From Lewinellaceae bacterium (GTDB taxonomy: Bacteria; Bacteroidota; Bacteroidia; Chitinophagales; Saprospiraceae): 55,393 nucleotides of DNA. Both the position numbers and the translations under genes were made by a program. Location of the stretch: assembly GCA_947459655.1 (NCBI GenBank), contig CANHEE010000003.1:1-55393 (forward strand), read 5' to 3'. The notes below the pieces were generated by a model. The model did no database searches, had not been told where the DNA came from, and worked only from the letters and a program-made list of their open reading frames with translations. Positions 27,209-36,238 of the stretch are shown here, piece by piece; position 1 is the stretch's first letter; every line of letters begins with the position of its first letter.

Positions 27209-28150
27209 TTAGAGATGAGCAAGCAACGGATGCTTTATTGGATGATCAGGTTTTGTTCCGGCATTTCTGATGTCATGCGTAATCAACACCGCTTTTCTTG
27301 CCTCAGAAATCGGGAACCCATCCCCATTCAATATGGCCCCGTAACTTTTGGTATGTAAATCAGTAAAACCCTCACTCAAATCAACCTGATCGCCATCAAC
27401 CAGAACTGAACGGTACGTGCGGTTTCCTATGTTCCTGTGCCTTTCCGGTATCATTTTTTCGTCAATACTCAAAAACCACCTCACTCTCGCCTTATTGAAG
27501 GTGATATAACCTGCAGCATGGTTCTTTTCCAGCAGATGAACTACATTTTCTTCGACATCGCCAAAAAGATAAATGAGTAGATCAAAAAAATGGATGCCTA
27601 TATTTGTTGCAATTCCTCCGGATTTGGACAAATCACCCTTCCAGCTATTGTGATACCAGCTTCCTCTACCTGTAATGTAGGTCATTTCAACGTCACAGCG
27701 ATGGTTTTCGGGCAATAAACTGATTTTCTCTTTCAGGGCCGCTACAGCTTCATGGAGTCTGAGTTGAAGTATGGCATTGACTTTTCTACCTGTTTCATGT
27801 TCAATTTCCTGTAGCGCATCGGCATTCCAGGGATTGAGCACGAGTGGTTTTTCGCATATCACATCGGCTCCATGGCGCAATCCGAACCTGATATGCGCAT
27901 CATGAAGGTAATTCGGAGAAGCCACCGAAAGGTAATCCATAGCAATTCCCTGTCGCTTTAGTTTTTCCACATGACGGTCGAAGCGTTCAAATTCTGTGAA
28001 AAAATCTGCTTCCGGAAAATAGGAATCCAGTATTCCGACAGAGTCACACTTGTCAAGAGCGGCAACCAGCCGGTTTCCCGTTTCCTTTATGGCCTTCATG
28101 TGCCTTGGAGCCACATAGCCGGCTGCTCCTATCAAGAGGAAATTCTTCAT
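27209..28150 (-). CDS. wbpB: UDP-GlcNAcA 3-dehydrogenase (WbpB/WlbA family)
   Basis: A 313-residue Gfo/Idh/MocA oxidoreductase. The opening [20 protein letters not shown] and the block [17 protein letters not shown] are characteristic of the WbpB/WlbA group. The enzyme oxidises C3 of UDP-N-acetylglucosaminuronate, working with WbpE, which aminates the resulting ketone. That partner is encoded at 30153-31274. Its start overlaps the stop of rfbA by ATGA. Assignment is strong from the N-terminal sequence and the wbpA/E/D genes nearby. Confidence 0.92.
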   Translation of the reverse strand: MKNFLLIGAAGYVAPRHMKAIKETGNRLVAALDKCDSVGILDSYFPEADFFTEFERFDRHVEKLKRQGIAMDYLSVASPNYLHDAHIRFGLRHGADVICEKPLVLNPWNADALQEIEHETGRKVNAILQLRLHEAVAALKEKISLLPENHRCDVEMTYITGRGSWYHNSWKGDLSKSGGIATNIGIHFFDLLIYLFGDVEENVVHLLEKNHAAGYITFNKARVRWFLSIDEKMIPERHRNIGNRTYRSVLVDGDQVDLSEGFTDLHTKSYGAILNGDGFPISEARKAVLITHDIRNAGTKPDHPIKHPLLAHL

Positions 28151-29013
28151 TTTACCTGCCTTCTTAAATATTCTCCATAGCCGCTCTTCGCGTATTTATC
28201 GGCAAGACTGATCATCTGCGTCCTGTCTATGAATCCCATACGGTATGCAACCTCCTCTATACAACCTATTTTCAATCCCTGTCTTTTTTCTATTACCCTT
28301 ACAAACTCAGATGAGTCGTGAAGCGAATCAAAAGTTCCCGTGTCAAGCCAGGCTGTTCCGCGATTTAGGACAGCGACCTTCAGTTTGTTCTGTTCCAGGT
28401 ACCATTTATTCACATCGGTTATCTCATATTCGCCGCGTGCTGAGGGCTCTATTTCAGCGGCCACTTTCAAGACGGAATTGTCGTAAAAATACAAACCTGG
28501 AACAGCATAATTGGATCTTGGATTTGCAGGTTTTTCCTCTATCGATACCGCTTTATTTTGTTGGTCAAATGCCACAACCCCATATCTTTCCGGATCGGAA
28601 ACCTCATAGGCAAAAATCAATGCACCTTCGATGTCGGATGCTTCCTGAAGCGTTTTACTTAAGCCACTTCCGTAAAAAATATTGTCGCCAAGAATCAAAG
28701 CCGCCTTATCGTTACCCACGAAAGGAGCACCAATGACAAACGCCTGAGCAAGACCATTTGGTTTTTCCTGTATGGCATATTCAAATCGACAACCTACATC
28801 TGAACCATCACCCAGAAGACGCCTGAACTGTGTATTGTCCTCAGGAGTGGTGATGATCAGAATTTCCCTGATTCCGGCGAGCATCAGCACGGAAAGAGGA
28901 TAATAAATCATAGGCTTGTCGTATATGGGCATCAATTGTTTACTGATTCCCATCGTAATTGGGTACAATCGCGTGCCGGATCCTCCGGCGAGAATTATTC
29001 CTTTCATTTTCAT
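28147..29013 (-). CDS. rfbA: Glucose-1-phosphate thymidylyltransferase
   Basis: A 288-residue nucleotidyltransferase of normal RmlA length. The signature [20 protein letters not shown] with [20 protein letters not shown] is at the N-terminus, followed by [14 protein letters not shown] and [20 protein letters not shown]. It makes dTDP-glucose from glucose-1-phosphate and dTTP. None of rfbB, rfbC or rfbD is in the window, so the dTDP-sugar product is unknown or is made from genes elsewhere. It overlaps galE and wbpB by 4 nt on either side. Confidence 0.96.
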   Translation of the reverse strand: MKMKGIILAGGSGTRLYPITMGISKQLMPIYDKPMIYYPLSVLMLAGIREILIITTPEDNTQFRRLLGDGSDVGCRFEYAIQEKPNGLAQAFVIGAPFVGNDKAALILGDNIFYGSGLSKTLQEASDIEGALIFAYEVSDPERYGVVAFDQQNKAVSIEEKPANPRSNYAVPGLYFYDNSVLKVAAEIEPSARGEYEITDVNKWYLEQNKLKVAVLNRGTAWLDTGTFDSLHDSSEFVRVIEKRQGLKIGCIEEVAYRMGFIDRTQMISLADKYAKSGYGEYLRRQVK

Positions 29014-30098
29014 TGTCTTCCTGAAGTAAAGTAATTATCGTTGTCAAGTTGCTTCTCCCATTCCCACGCAGTACGCATGATGTCTTCCATATTGAATATA
29101 GGTGACCATCCCAGCACTTTCTGTGCCTTCTGATAATCGGCATATATGGCTACCACATCCCCTTTTCTTCGCTGACCGAGAGCATAGTTCAGTTTTTTTC
29201 CGCTTACTTTTTCAAATGCCTTGATGGCCTCGAGTACAGTTGCCCCCTGCCCAATTCCAAGATTGAACACTTCTACACGGTTTAGTTTACCGTTAAGCAA
29301 GGCCTGCATGGCCAGGGTATGTGCTTCTGCGAGATCAGACACATGTATGTAGTCACGCACGCAGGAGCCATCACGTGTATCGTAATCCGTTCCAAAGACG
29401 GTGAGACAGTCCATTTTTCCTGAAGCCACTGCCGTAATCACGGGAACCAGATTTGCGGGCTTGTTTTGAGGAAGCTCACCAATCAACGCGGATGAGTGTG
29501 CCCCTGCAGGATTGAAATAACGCAACAGAACAGCCTTTGCGATTGGTGTGGCATGAACAAAGTCAGTGACAATCCGCTCACCCATAACTTTGGTTGCACC
29601 ATACGGACTTTCGGCTGTCTGCAGTGGCGTACTTTCTGTCACAGGAAGTTTATCAACATTACCATAAACAGTACAGGAAGAGGAAAAAATAAAATTCGGG
29701 ACCTGAAACTTGGCAGCCATCTGTAAAATGCTGATTAATCCGTTTAGATTATTGTCGTAGTATTTAAGCGGATTTTCTACAGATTCGCCCACTGCCTTGT
29801 GTGCTGCAAAATGGATGATTCCACTGATTTCGGGATATTTTTCAAAAATTTTACGAAGCTTTTGTTTTTCGCAGATGTCAACATCATGAAAATGAACTTT
29901 CGCCTCGTTTCCTGCAATTTCCAAAATACGATTGTTAATCCACTTGTGTGAATTGTCGTAATTGTCGAGCGAGATAACCCGAAATCCCTTCTCGAGGAGA
30001 TTTACAACAGTATGGCTTCCAATGTAACCGGAGCCTCCGGTGACAAGTATTGTTTTTCCTGTTTTATTTACGTGTTTTGAAGTACCAACTGTGTTCAA
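29010..30098 (-). CDS. galE: UDP-glucose 4-epimerase (GalE)
   Basis: A 362-residue extended SDR. The cofactor motif [19 protein letters not shown] is preceded by a 15-residue N-terminal extension, and some of it could be upstream of the real start. SSSCTVYGN and YGATKVMGE hold the catalytic Ser and Tyr-x-x-x-Lys. [10 protein letters not shown] and [13 protein letters not shown] are GalE signatures. The enzyme interconverts UDP-glucose and UDP-galactose (possibly also the N-acetyl forms). It is encoded between wbpE and rfbA and overlaps rfbA by ATGA. Confidence 0.93.
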   Translation of the reverse strand: MNTVGTSKHVNKTGKTILVTGGSGYIGSHTVVNLLEKGFRVISLDNYDNSHKWINNRILEIAGNEAKVHFHDVDICEKQKLRKIFEKYPEISGIIHFAAHKAVGESVENPLKYYDNNLNGLISILQMAAKFQVPNFIFSSSCTVYGNVDKLPVTESTPLQTAESPYGATKVMGERIVTDFVHATPIAKAVLLRYFNPAGAHSSALIGELPQNKPANLVPVITAVASGKMDCLTVFGTDYDTRDGSCVRDYIHVSDLAEAHTLAMQALLNGKLNRVEVFNLGIGQGATVLEAIKAFEKVSGKKLNYALGQRRKGDVVAIYADYQKAQKVLGWSPIFNMEDIMRTAWEWEKQLDNDNYFTSGRQ

Positions 30099-30152
30099 GT
30101 TGCTGATTGTTTGCAGTTTATGACGGGTTTTACAATGCTGTGATTTATAGAA

Positions 30153-31274
30153 TTATGCAGCAAAAAAATCTTGTACCTGCTTTGTGATAAAATTTAAGGT
30201 TTCCTTGCTCATTTCGGTATGCACCGGTATTGATAGTACTTCATTGCAAAGAATTTCTGTTGCAGGCAATTCTTTTCCGTTCCAGTACGCCTCAAATGCC
30301 TTTTGTTTGTACAGTGGAATCGGGTAGTAAATCATACAGGAAACGCCCTTGCTATCCAGATACTTTTGCAAAGCTTCTCTCCTTCCGTCTTTTACCCTTA
30401 GTGTGTACTGGTGAAAAACATGACTGGAATTACGACTTCTTTTAGGAATCTGCAATCCCTCGATATTTCTAAAAACCTTGTCATAACCGGCTGCAACCCT
30501 CTGCCTGGCCTTCGCGTACTTGTCCAGGTGTGGTAGCTTAACCTTCAGCACAGCTGCCTGTAGTGAATCAAGTCGGGAATTCACTCCAACGACATCGTGG
30601 AGGTATCTCGCCGGCTGTCCGTGGTTGGCAATCATTCTCATTTTCGCTGCAAGTTGATCATCATTGGTCATAATAGCACCTCCGTCACCATAGCAACCCA
30701 GATTTTTTGATGGGAAAAAAGATGTGCTGCCAATATGACCAATTGTTCCGGTTTTGGCAATCCTGCCATCAGAAAATTTGTAGTCCGCGCCAATCGCTTG
30801 GGCATTGTCTTCAATCACATACAAACTATGCTTTTTTGCGATGGCCATTATACCTTCCATATCGCAGCTCTGGCCAAAGAGATGCACCGGAACAATGGCT
30901 TTGGTACGAGGAGTGATTGCTTTTTCTATGATTTTAGGCGTAATGTTGTATGTATTGATATCTACATCGGTCATCACCGGTGTTAGTCCTAATAAAGCAA
31001 TTACCTCCGCAGTTGCCACATAGGTAAATGTTGGTACGATGACCTCATCTCCGGGCTTCAGACCAAGTGCCATCATAGCAATTTGTAAAGAATCGGTACC
31101 ATTGGCACATGGAATCACATGTTTTACCCCCAAATAACGCTCAAAATCGCGTTGAAATTCTCCGACTACCGGACCGTTTATAAATGTTGCATTTTCCAGT
31201 ACAGAAGCAAACTCAGCGTTGATTTGTTTTCTTATTTTCTTGTACTGACCTTTTAGGTCGACCATTGGAATCAT
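30153..31274 (-). CDS. wbpE: UDP-3-keto-GlcNAcA aminotransferase (WbpE-like)
   Basis: A 373-residue DegT/DnrJ/EryC1 aminotransferase. The family blocks are PCANGTDSLQIAMMALGL, GDEVIVPTFTYVATAEVI, AIVPVHLFGQSC and STSFFPSKNLGCYGDGGAIM, which holds the PLP lysine. In the WbpA-B-E-D pathway it transfers an amino group to C3 of the 3-keto uronate, with glutamate as donor, and WbpB regenerates its cofactor. It clearly differs from the PglE-like enzyme at 3710-4870. The start could also be Met4. A 54-nt gap separates it from galE. Confidence 0.9.
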   Translation of the reverse strand: MIPMVDLKGQYKKIRKQINAEFASVLENATFINGPVVGEFQRDFERYLGVKHVIPCANGTDSLQIAMMALGLKPGDEVIVPTFTYVATAEVIALLGLTPVMTDVDINTYNITPKIIEKAITPRTKAIVPVHLFGQSCDMEGIMAIAKKHSLYVIEDNAQAIGADYKFSDGRIAKTGTIGHIGSTSFFPSKNLGCYGDGGAIMTNDDQLAAKMRMIANHGQPARYLHDVVGVNSRLDSLQAAVLKVKLPHLDKYAKARQRVAAGYDKVFRNIEGLQIPKRSRNSSHVFHQYTLRVKDGRREALQKYLDSKGVSCMIYYPIPLYKQKAFEAYWNGKELPATEILCNEVLSIPVHTEMSKETLNFITKQVQDFFAA

Positions 31275-31326
31275 CTTATCTGTTGAATTTTGTAGTTTAT
31301 ATTGTTGTGAGATTGTTTTATGAGGC

Positions 31327-32667
31327 TTATTTGACAGTTTTTCTTCCGATTGAATTGTAGTAAAAACCTTCAGATTCCATCACATGCAAATCGTAGAGGT
31401 TTCTACCATCAAATATGACCGGTTGACGAAGCAGTTTTCTAAGTACGTCAAAACCCGGAGTGCGGAATACATTCCACTCAGTGGCGATAATCAGAGCATC
31501 GGCATCCACCAGAACCTCATACTGATCCTGGAAATAATCAATCTTAGTACCCAGCAAGGTCCTAACATTTTCAACTGCTTCTGGATCAAAAGCCCTTATT
31601 TTTGCGCCAGCTTCCAGAAGCTCCTCAATGATCGTCAAGGCCGGTGCCTCTCTGATATCGTCAGTATTGGGTTTAAACGCCAGTCCCCACAGTGCAAAAG
31701 TTTTTCCCTTCAGGTCTCCTCTAAAGAACTCGTATACCTTTTGGTATATTCTGCTTTTTTGTTTCTCATTGACTTTCATAACAGATTTCAGAATCTGGAA
31801 TTCGTAGCCGTGCTCCTCGGCAGTTTTGGCCAGCGCCTGAACATCTTTTGGGAAACATGAACCACCGTAACCGATTCCGGGGAACAAAAACCGCTTTCCG
31901 ATGCGGTTGTCGCTGCCCATCCCAATTCTGACTTTGTCCACGTCTGCACCCATGGCTTCACAGAGGTTGGCAATTTCATTCATGAAAGAAATTCTGGTAG
32001 CCAGATAAGAATTTGCGGCATATTTTGTCATTTCCGCTGAGCGCTCATCCATAATGTATATAGGATTTCCCTGTCTCACAAAGGGTTCGTACAGTTGTTT
32101 CATTTTATTGGCCGCACGCTCTGAACTTGTGCCTATCACTACGCGGTCGGGCTTCATAAAGTCCTCAACGGCAACCCCCTCGCGCAAGAATTCTGGGTTG
32201 GAGACGACATCAAACAGGCCCTCAGCAGCATCCTCCGGAGTAAATCTCTTGTCAAGTTCAGTTCTAATTGCAGAAGTAACCATTTCGGAGGTACCCACCG
32301 GCACGGTGCTTTTATCGACAATAACTGTATATGAGTGAATGAGCTTTCCCAAGTCCTTCGCCACACCCAATATGTAACTGAGATCTGCAGACCCGTCTTC
32401 GCCTGGGGGAGTTGGCAATGCGAGAAAAATAATCTCAGCAATGTCTACCGCCTCTCTGAGTTCAGTCGTGAAATGCAATCTCCCTTGTTTGGTATTTCGC
32501 TGAAAGAGGAGCTCGAGTCCCGGCTCATAGATGGGAACCACTCCTTTTTTTAGCATTTCTACTTTTTTCTGATCAATGTCTACACAAAGGACATTGTTGC
32601 CTGTTTCTGCAAAACAGGTACCTGTCACCAATCCGACATAACCTGTTCCAATAACTGCTATATTCAT
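31327..32667 (-). CDS. ugd: UDP-glucose 6-dehydrogenase
   Basis: A 446-residue enzyme. The N-terminal Rossmann fold carries NIAVIGTGYVGLVTGTCFAE, LALPTPPGEDGSADL is in the middle, and GYGGSCFPKDV holds the catalytic cysteine. It oxidises UDP-glucose to UDP-glucuronate in two NAD-dependent steps. The product can feed the UXS-like protein at 26245-27189. Its ATG is fixed by the usual N-terminus. It is separated from the upstream UpxY-like gene by a 223-nt untranslated stretch with several inverted repeats. Confidence 0.95.
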   Translation of the reverse strand: MNIAVIGTGYVGLVTGTCFAETGNNVLCVDIDQKKVEMLKKGVVPIYEPGLELLFQRNTKQGRLHFTTELREAVDIAEIIFLALPTPPGEDGSADLSYILGVAKDLGKLIHSYTVIVDKSTVPVGTSEMVTSAIRTELDKRFTPEDAAEGLFDVVSNPEFLREGVAVEDFMKPDRVVIGTSSERAANKMKQLYEPFVRQGNPIYIMDERSAEMTKYAANSYLATRISFMNEIANLCEAMGADVDKVRIGMGSDNRIGKRFLFPGIGYGGSCFPKDVQALAKTAEEHGYEFQILKSVMKVNEKQKSRIYQKVYEFFRGDLKGKTFALWGLAFKPNTDDIREAPALTIIEELLEAGAKIRAFDPEAVENVRTLLGTKIDYFQDQYEVLVDADALIIATEWNVFRTPGFDVLRKLLRQPVIFDGRNLYDLHVMESEGFYYNSIGRKTVK

Positions 32668-32730
32668 ATTTTACCTTCCGTAGACAGTTGCTTTTCGAAG
32701 CAAACTGAAATTTTTTAAATGGCTTCGCCG

Positions 32731-32755
32731 TTGATAAATCAGCTTGATTTATCAA
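32731..32755. repeat. Perfect inverted repeat in the upxY-ugd intergenic region
   Basis: ttgataaatca (32731-32741) is followed by a 3-nt spacer and its exact reverse complement tgatttatcaa (32745-32755), giving an 11-bp stem. It lies in the 223-nt gap (32668-32890) between the UpxY-like gene and ugd. Nearby are a 7-bp pair, cagaatt/aattctg (32762-32776), and two overlapping alternatives: aaaatgg/ccatttt (32786-32810) and tttgcgtg/cacgcaaa (32793-32827). These could be an RNA switch, an operator or an attenuator; none is assigned. Confidence 0.55.
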
Positions 32756-32890
32756 ATAGGGCAGAATTAAATTCTGAAATTACTAAAAATGGTTTGCGTG
32801 TTGCCATTTTATTTGGAACCACGCAAATACGCTGCATCATCACTGATGTCTGGATTTTTATTTTTTGTTTTTCAATAAATCAGCTTTCGC

Positions 32891-33397
32891 TTAAACTTTA
32901 ATCAGCTGCTGTTTATCAATGCTGATCTGGAGATGGAAACCTAGGTGACCAAGTTCTACCAGGACCCTGTTTTTACCATCTATTTCCACCATTTTTCCTC
33001 TAATCCCGGCCAGATTTCCCAGCACAATTTCAACCTCATCACCTGCATAAAAAGTATATTTTTCTACAGCAACATCTACATCCTCTCCCACAATTCGCCT
33101 CATCAGATTAAATTCCTCATCGGGTATGGGGAATATATCTTTTGCAAAACGCACAAAACCAACCACGTACTCCGTTTCCAGTACTTTTACATAATCTTCC
33201 CTTGTGATGTAGACAAAAACATAGCAACTAATGAGGGGCAACTCTGTCATTAACCTCTTGGCACCATGCAATCGGTATCTTTTCTGTAACGGCAAGTAGC
33301 ACTCAATGTGCTTTTGCCTGAGCAGCCGGACGACTACTTTTTCAGATTTAAAACGCGTATGCACAGCATACCATCGTGGTGTTGTCTCGTCAATCAA
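32891..33397 (-). CDS. upxY: NusG-like transcription antiterminator (UpxY family)
   Basis: A 168-residue NusG paralogue. The NGN domain covers about residues 6-110 (RWYAVHTRFKSEKVVVRLL, then ISCYVFVYI). A C-terminal KOW domain at about 118-165 contains FYAGDEVEIVLGNLAGIRGK. In Bacteroides, UpxY proteins are encoded in capsular loci and let RNA polymerase read through terminators in the leader of their own locus. Here the gene is the fourth of the operon, with a 30-nt gap from wbpA and a structured 223-nt gap downstream. A locus-specific antitermination role is inferred from the family and position. Confidence 0.9.
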   Translation of the reverse strand: MIDETTPRWYAVHTRFKSEKVVVRLLRQKHIECYLPLQKRYRLHGAKRLMTELPLISCYVFVYITREDYVKVLETEYVVGFVRFAKDIFPIPDEEFNLMRRIVGEDVDVAVEKYTFYAGDEVEIVLGNLAGIRGKMVEIDGKNRVLVELGHLGFHLQISIDKQQLIKV

Positions 33398-33427
33398 AAC
33401 AATTTCCTGTAGTTGTTAAACAATTGT

Positions 33428-34720
33428 CTATAGTCTCCAGTAGGTCAGTTCCTTTTCAAACGTCTTTTTGTCAAAAGTGCCTTTCACGTCAATAAGTACC
33501 GGATCGGTGTTCATCATTGCCTTAAAATCCGTCACATTCATGTGCTTAAAATCTTTGTGTGCAACTGCCACCACAACGGCATCATAACTGCCTGCTGCAT
33601 CCTTCGCCAGAGAAATCTGGTATTCATGCATAACCGCATCTGTATCTGCATAGGGATCAAGAACATCAACCTGCACAGAATAACCCTCAATTTCATGTAT
33701 CAGGTCAACTACCTTGGAATTGCGGATATCAGAAACATCTTCCTTAAAAGTAATGCCCATCACTAGCACCCTGGTGTCTTTCGGATTTTTACCGCCTGAA
33801 ATCAGTGTCTGCACCAGTTTTTTGGCAATCCAGGCAGGCATTTGATCATTAATACGTCTACCTGAGCGAATCACCTGCGGGTCATGCCCAAGCTCAATGG
33901 CCTTGTGCATAAGGTAGTACGGATCTACCCCAATACAATGTCCACCCACCAGTCCGGGATACAATTTCACAAAATTCCACTTGGTCCCAGCTGCTTCGAT
34001 CACCTCCCTGGTATCAATTCCTGCCTTATCAAAAATCATCGACAATTCATTCATCAGGGAAATATTGATATCACGCTGGGTATTTTCAATAACTTTTGCC
34101 GCCTCGGCCACTTTAATAGAACTGGCGCGGTAAACTCCTGCCTCAATGATATGCCCGTAAACAGCTGCAATCTCTGCACTTGCCTCTTCATCAGACCCGG
34201 AAACAATCTTCAGAATTTTGGTAAGTGTTCTCACCTTGTCACCCGGAACAATTCGCTCAGGAGAATAGCCAAGTTTGAAATCGCCAAGCGAAAGACCGCT
34301 TTCCTGCTCAATTACGGGCAAACAGTCCTCCTCTGTGCAGCCAGGGTATACTGTTGACTCAAATACCACATAATCACCTTTTTTCAGACCATATGCCACG
34401 CTTTTTGATGCGTTAAGCAGCGGACGTAGATTAGGCACTTTGTGTTCATCAATATCAGTGAGAACTGAAACGATGAAAGAGTGGGCCTTTTTTAAGTCCT
34501 CCCTGTCAGAAGAAAAAAGGATGTCGGTATTTTCAAATGCTGATTTGTCAATCTCATTGGATGGATCAATATGCCTTCGCATCATTTCTATCCGACCGGC
34601 ATTGATGTCGTATCCAATTACACTAAAATGCTTGGCAAATTCAAGCGCTATCGGCAAACCCACGTATCCGAGTCCGATAACTGCAATTTTCTTTTCCTTT
34701 TTTATTAGTTCCTGATACAT
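33428..34720 (-). CDS. wbpA: UDP-N-acetylhexosamine 6-dehydrogenase (WbpA/WbpO/TviB type)
   Basis: A 430-residue nucleotide-sugar dehydrogenase. The N-terminus IAVIGLGYVGLPIALEFAKH, the block LGYSPERIVPGDK and GGHCIGVDPYYLMHKA, with the catalytic cysteine, match the TviB/WbpO group rather than the Ugd group. It oxidises C6 of UDP-GlcNAc or UDP-GalNAc in two NAD-dependent steps. With wbpB, wbpD and wbpE in the same operon, the likely product is UDP-GlcNAcA as substrate for WbpB. TviB/WbpO-like enzymes prefer different UDP-N-acetylhexosamines, so substrate identity is not settled. Confidence 0.88.
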   Translation of the reverse strand: MYQELIKKEKKIAVIGLGYVGLPIALEFAKHFSVIGYDINAGRIEMMRRHIDPSNEIDKSAFENTDILFSSDREDLKKAHSFIVSVLTDIDEHKVPNLRPLLNASKSVAYGLKKGDYVVFESTVYPGCTEEDCLPVIEQESGLSLGDFKLGYSPERIVPGDKVRTLTKILKIVSGSDEEASAEIAAVYGHIIEAGVYRASSIKVAEAAKVIENTQRDINISLMNELSMIFDKAGIDTREVIEAAGTKWNFVKLYPGLVGGHCIGVDPYYLMHKAIELGHDPQVIRSGRRINDQMPAWIAKKLVQTLISGGKNPKDTRVLVMGITFKEDVSDIRNSKVVDLIHEIEGYSVQVDVLDPYADTDAVMHEYQISLAKDAAGSYDAVVVAVAHKDFKHMNVTDFKAMMNTDPVLIDVKGTFDKKTFEKELTYWRL

Positions 34721-34768
34721 CTCATTATGCTGGCCCAGAATTCGAACCGGGTCTCGGTGTTGGTTTTA

Positions 34769-35353
34769 TTATTTGAAATCTTTTTCCTCTTTGTTAACAT
34801 GACCATCTTTAAAAATATAGCGTTCGTTTGTATCTCTACAAACGGCCAATCCGTCAGTATTAAACTCCAGTCGGTTACCGTACTCGCTTACCCACCCTAC
34901 CTGTCTCGCAGGGTTGCCGACAACCAGTGCGTAAGGCAAAACCTCTTTCACTATCACCGAACCTGCTCCGACCATTGCATATTTTCCGATTTTATTCCCG
35001 CAGACAATGGTTGCATTGGCACCAATCGATGCGCCCTTCTCCACGATTGTTGCTGCAAACGCGTCTTTCCGGTTTACCGCACTTCTCGGATTGATGACAT
35101 TTGTAAACACCATCGAAGGGCCCAAAAAAACATCATCTTCACAAACGACTCCCGTATAAATGGACACATTGTTTTGCACCTTTACATTTTTGCCTAAAAC
35201 GACCTTTGGGGAGACCACCACATTCTGACCGAGATTACAGTTTTCTCCGATGATACTGTCAGGCATGATATGGCAGAAATGCCAGATTTTTGTGCCCTTT
35301 CCAATCTTGCAGCCCTCATCAATAACAGCAGTCTCGTGTGCGAAGTATTCCAT
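34769..35353 (-). CDS. wbpD: UDP-3-amino sugar N-acetyltransferase (WbpD-like)
   Basis: A 194-residue acyltransferase of left-handed beta-helix hexapeptide repeats. It opens EYFAHETAVIDEGCKIGKGT and KIWHFCHIMPDSIIGENC, the WbpD/WlbB pattern, where the FCHI histidine sits near the active site. The C-terminus ends in a short coil. It acetylates the C3 amine of UDP-GlcNAc3NA to give UDP-GlcNAc3NAcA. It is the second gene of the operon, next to the wbpA-type dehydrogenase. A different WxcM-like acceptor is possible. Confidence 0.9.
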   Translation of the reverse strand: MEYFAHETAVIDEGCKIGKGTKIWHFCHIMPDSIIGENCNLGQNVVVSPKVVLGKNVKVQNNVSIYTGVVCEDDVFLGPSMVFTNVINPRSAVNRKDAFAATIVEKGASIGANATIVCGNKIGKYAMVGAGSVIVKEVLPYALVVGNPARQVGWVSEYGNRLEFNTDGLAVCRDTNERYIFKDGHVNKEEKDFK

Positions 35354-35384
35354 TTTTACTATATGTTAATATGTTTCCCCAGCA

Positions 35385-35915
35385 CTATTTGGACCAAAGT
35401 GGCAGAAAAGAATTCCGCTCCTTCTCTTTCAGATTCTCTTGAAATTCCATTTCGCTGTAAATGACAAACCTGACCTTCCTATGAATCAATTTTTCCACTT
35501 TTCCAACCAATTCATTTAGATAAGCCCTATCAATGTTTCCTACAAATATCAAATCGATTACATTACTGTCGAGGCCTTTTGCAAATCCTCCGGTCAGAAA
35601 AACCTCCTCAACATCACCAAGCCTTTCAATCACATTTTCTATGATCTGGTCAATACCGACATATTTTCTGATAATGTTGTGAATGTCTTTGAAGAGCGGG
35701 TGATTCTTGTTGGCCTGAAATTTCTTTTTGTTTCCGTCCGAAAATGAAGAGAGCATTCCGGCTTCTTCCAGACGGTTTAATTCCAGACGGATGGCATTCG
35801 TAGACTCACCGAATTCTGCCTCGAGATTTCGGAGGTAGTCAGTGGTACTGCTGTTGAGAAAGAATTTCAGCAACAACTTTACTCTGGTTTTCGAGGATAT
35901 TAATGTTTCTAACAT
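35385..35915 (-). CDS. Winged-helix/nucleotidyltransferase-like regulator
   Basis: A 176-residue protein. The N-terminal winged helix (about residues 1-75) has STTDYLRNLEAEFGESTNAI and RLELNRLEEAGMLSS, an ArsR-like fold. The C-terminal part (about 85-170) resembles MNT-type nucleotidyltransferases, with VFLTGGFAKGL and IDLIFVG. The acidic pair of active enzymes is only partly kept, so catalysis is doubtful. Such genes commonly open Bacteroidota polysaccharide loci. Here it is the first gene of the operon, behind a long leader, and may regulate it. The operator is not identified. Confidence 0.7.
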   Translation of the reverse strand: MLETLISSKTRVKLLLKFFLNSSTTDYLRNLEAEFGESTNAIRLELNRLEEAGMLSSFSDGNKKKFQANKNHPLFKDIHNIIRKYVGIDQIIENVIERLGDVEEVFLTGGFAKGLDSNVIDLIFVGNIDRAYLNELVGKVEKLIHRKVRFVIYSEMEFQENLKEKERNSFLPLWSK

Positions 35916-36091
35916 GGGCAGAAATTATACTTCATAAATTAAACACTGCATTCAACTATGCTCTTCATTCAGATTACATTGCTGAACTACGCAAGCAGAC
36001 CCTTGCTTCTCCGCCACAATCAATCTAGTCATTGCTTGCCATAACAAATAATTAATCCAAAATACCTGTTAAATAGTATAAAAAATAAGCA

Positions 36092-36114
36092 AATGAGTAG
36101 CAAAATTACTCATT
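36092..36114 (-). terminator. Possible weak leader terminator/attenuator hairpin
   Basis: On the minus strand, aatgagta and tactcatt form an 8-bp stem around a 7-nt loop (36092-36099 and 36107-36114). A T-rich run, with tttttt, follows about 5 nt after the stem. It is AT-rich and weak as a simple terminator, but it lies in the leader between a promoter-like box and the first operon gene, where an antiterminator could act. Confidence 0.35.
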
Positions 36115-36159
36115 CTTTAAGTATTTCCCAAAATGATTTTTACTTTTTTTAATGTAGAT

Positions 36160-36167
36160 CAAAGATA
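36160..36167 (-). promoter_or_regulatory. Bacteroidota -7 box candidate for the polysaccharide operon
   Basis: The minus strand reads TATCTTTG, an exact match to TAnnTTTG. A TTG trinucleotide (minus strand, 36184-36186) lies 16 nt upstream, closer than the usual -33 spacing, so only the -7 box is supported. It would produce a leader of about 240 nt before the first operon gene. Confidence 0.35.
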
Positions 36168-36238
36168 GGTGGCATTCCAACCGCAATCATCTATCATACA
36201 GCTATTTATGAATTTTGGTGAGATCGTATCCGCACTGA

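Larger units (their letters stand above)
35916..36238. other. Long intergenic leader of the polysaccharide operon
   Basis: This 323-nt stretch lies between the regulator start (35915) and the end of the flippase gene (36239). No ORF is convincing. It is AT-rich. A -7-like box (36160-36167) and a hairpin candidate (36092-36114) are seen on the minus strand, which would give a leader of about 240 nt. Long leaders of this kind are where UpxY-type proteins act in Bacteroides. Confidence 0.5.

Noticed and set aside
28245-28736. Plus-strand open frame of 163 codons over rfbA
   Set aside because: It is antisense to a gene with clear RmlA motifs, has no recognisable domain and has low-complexity composition.
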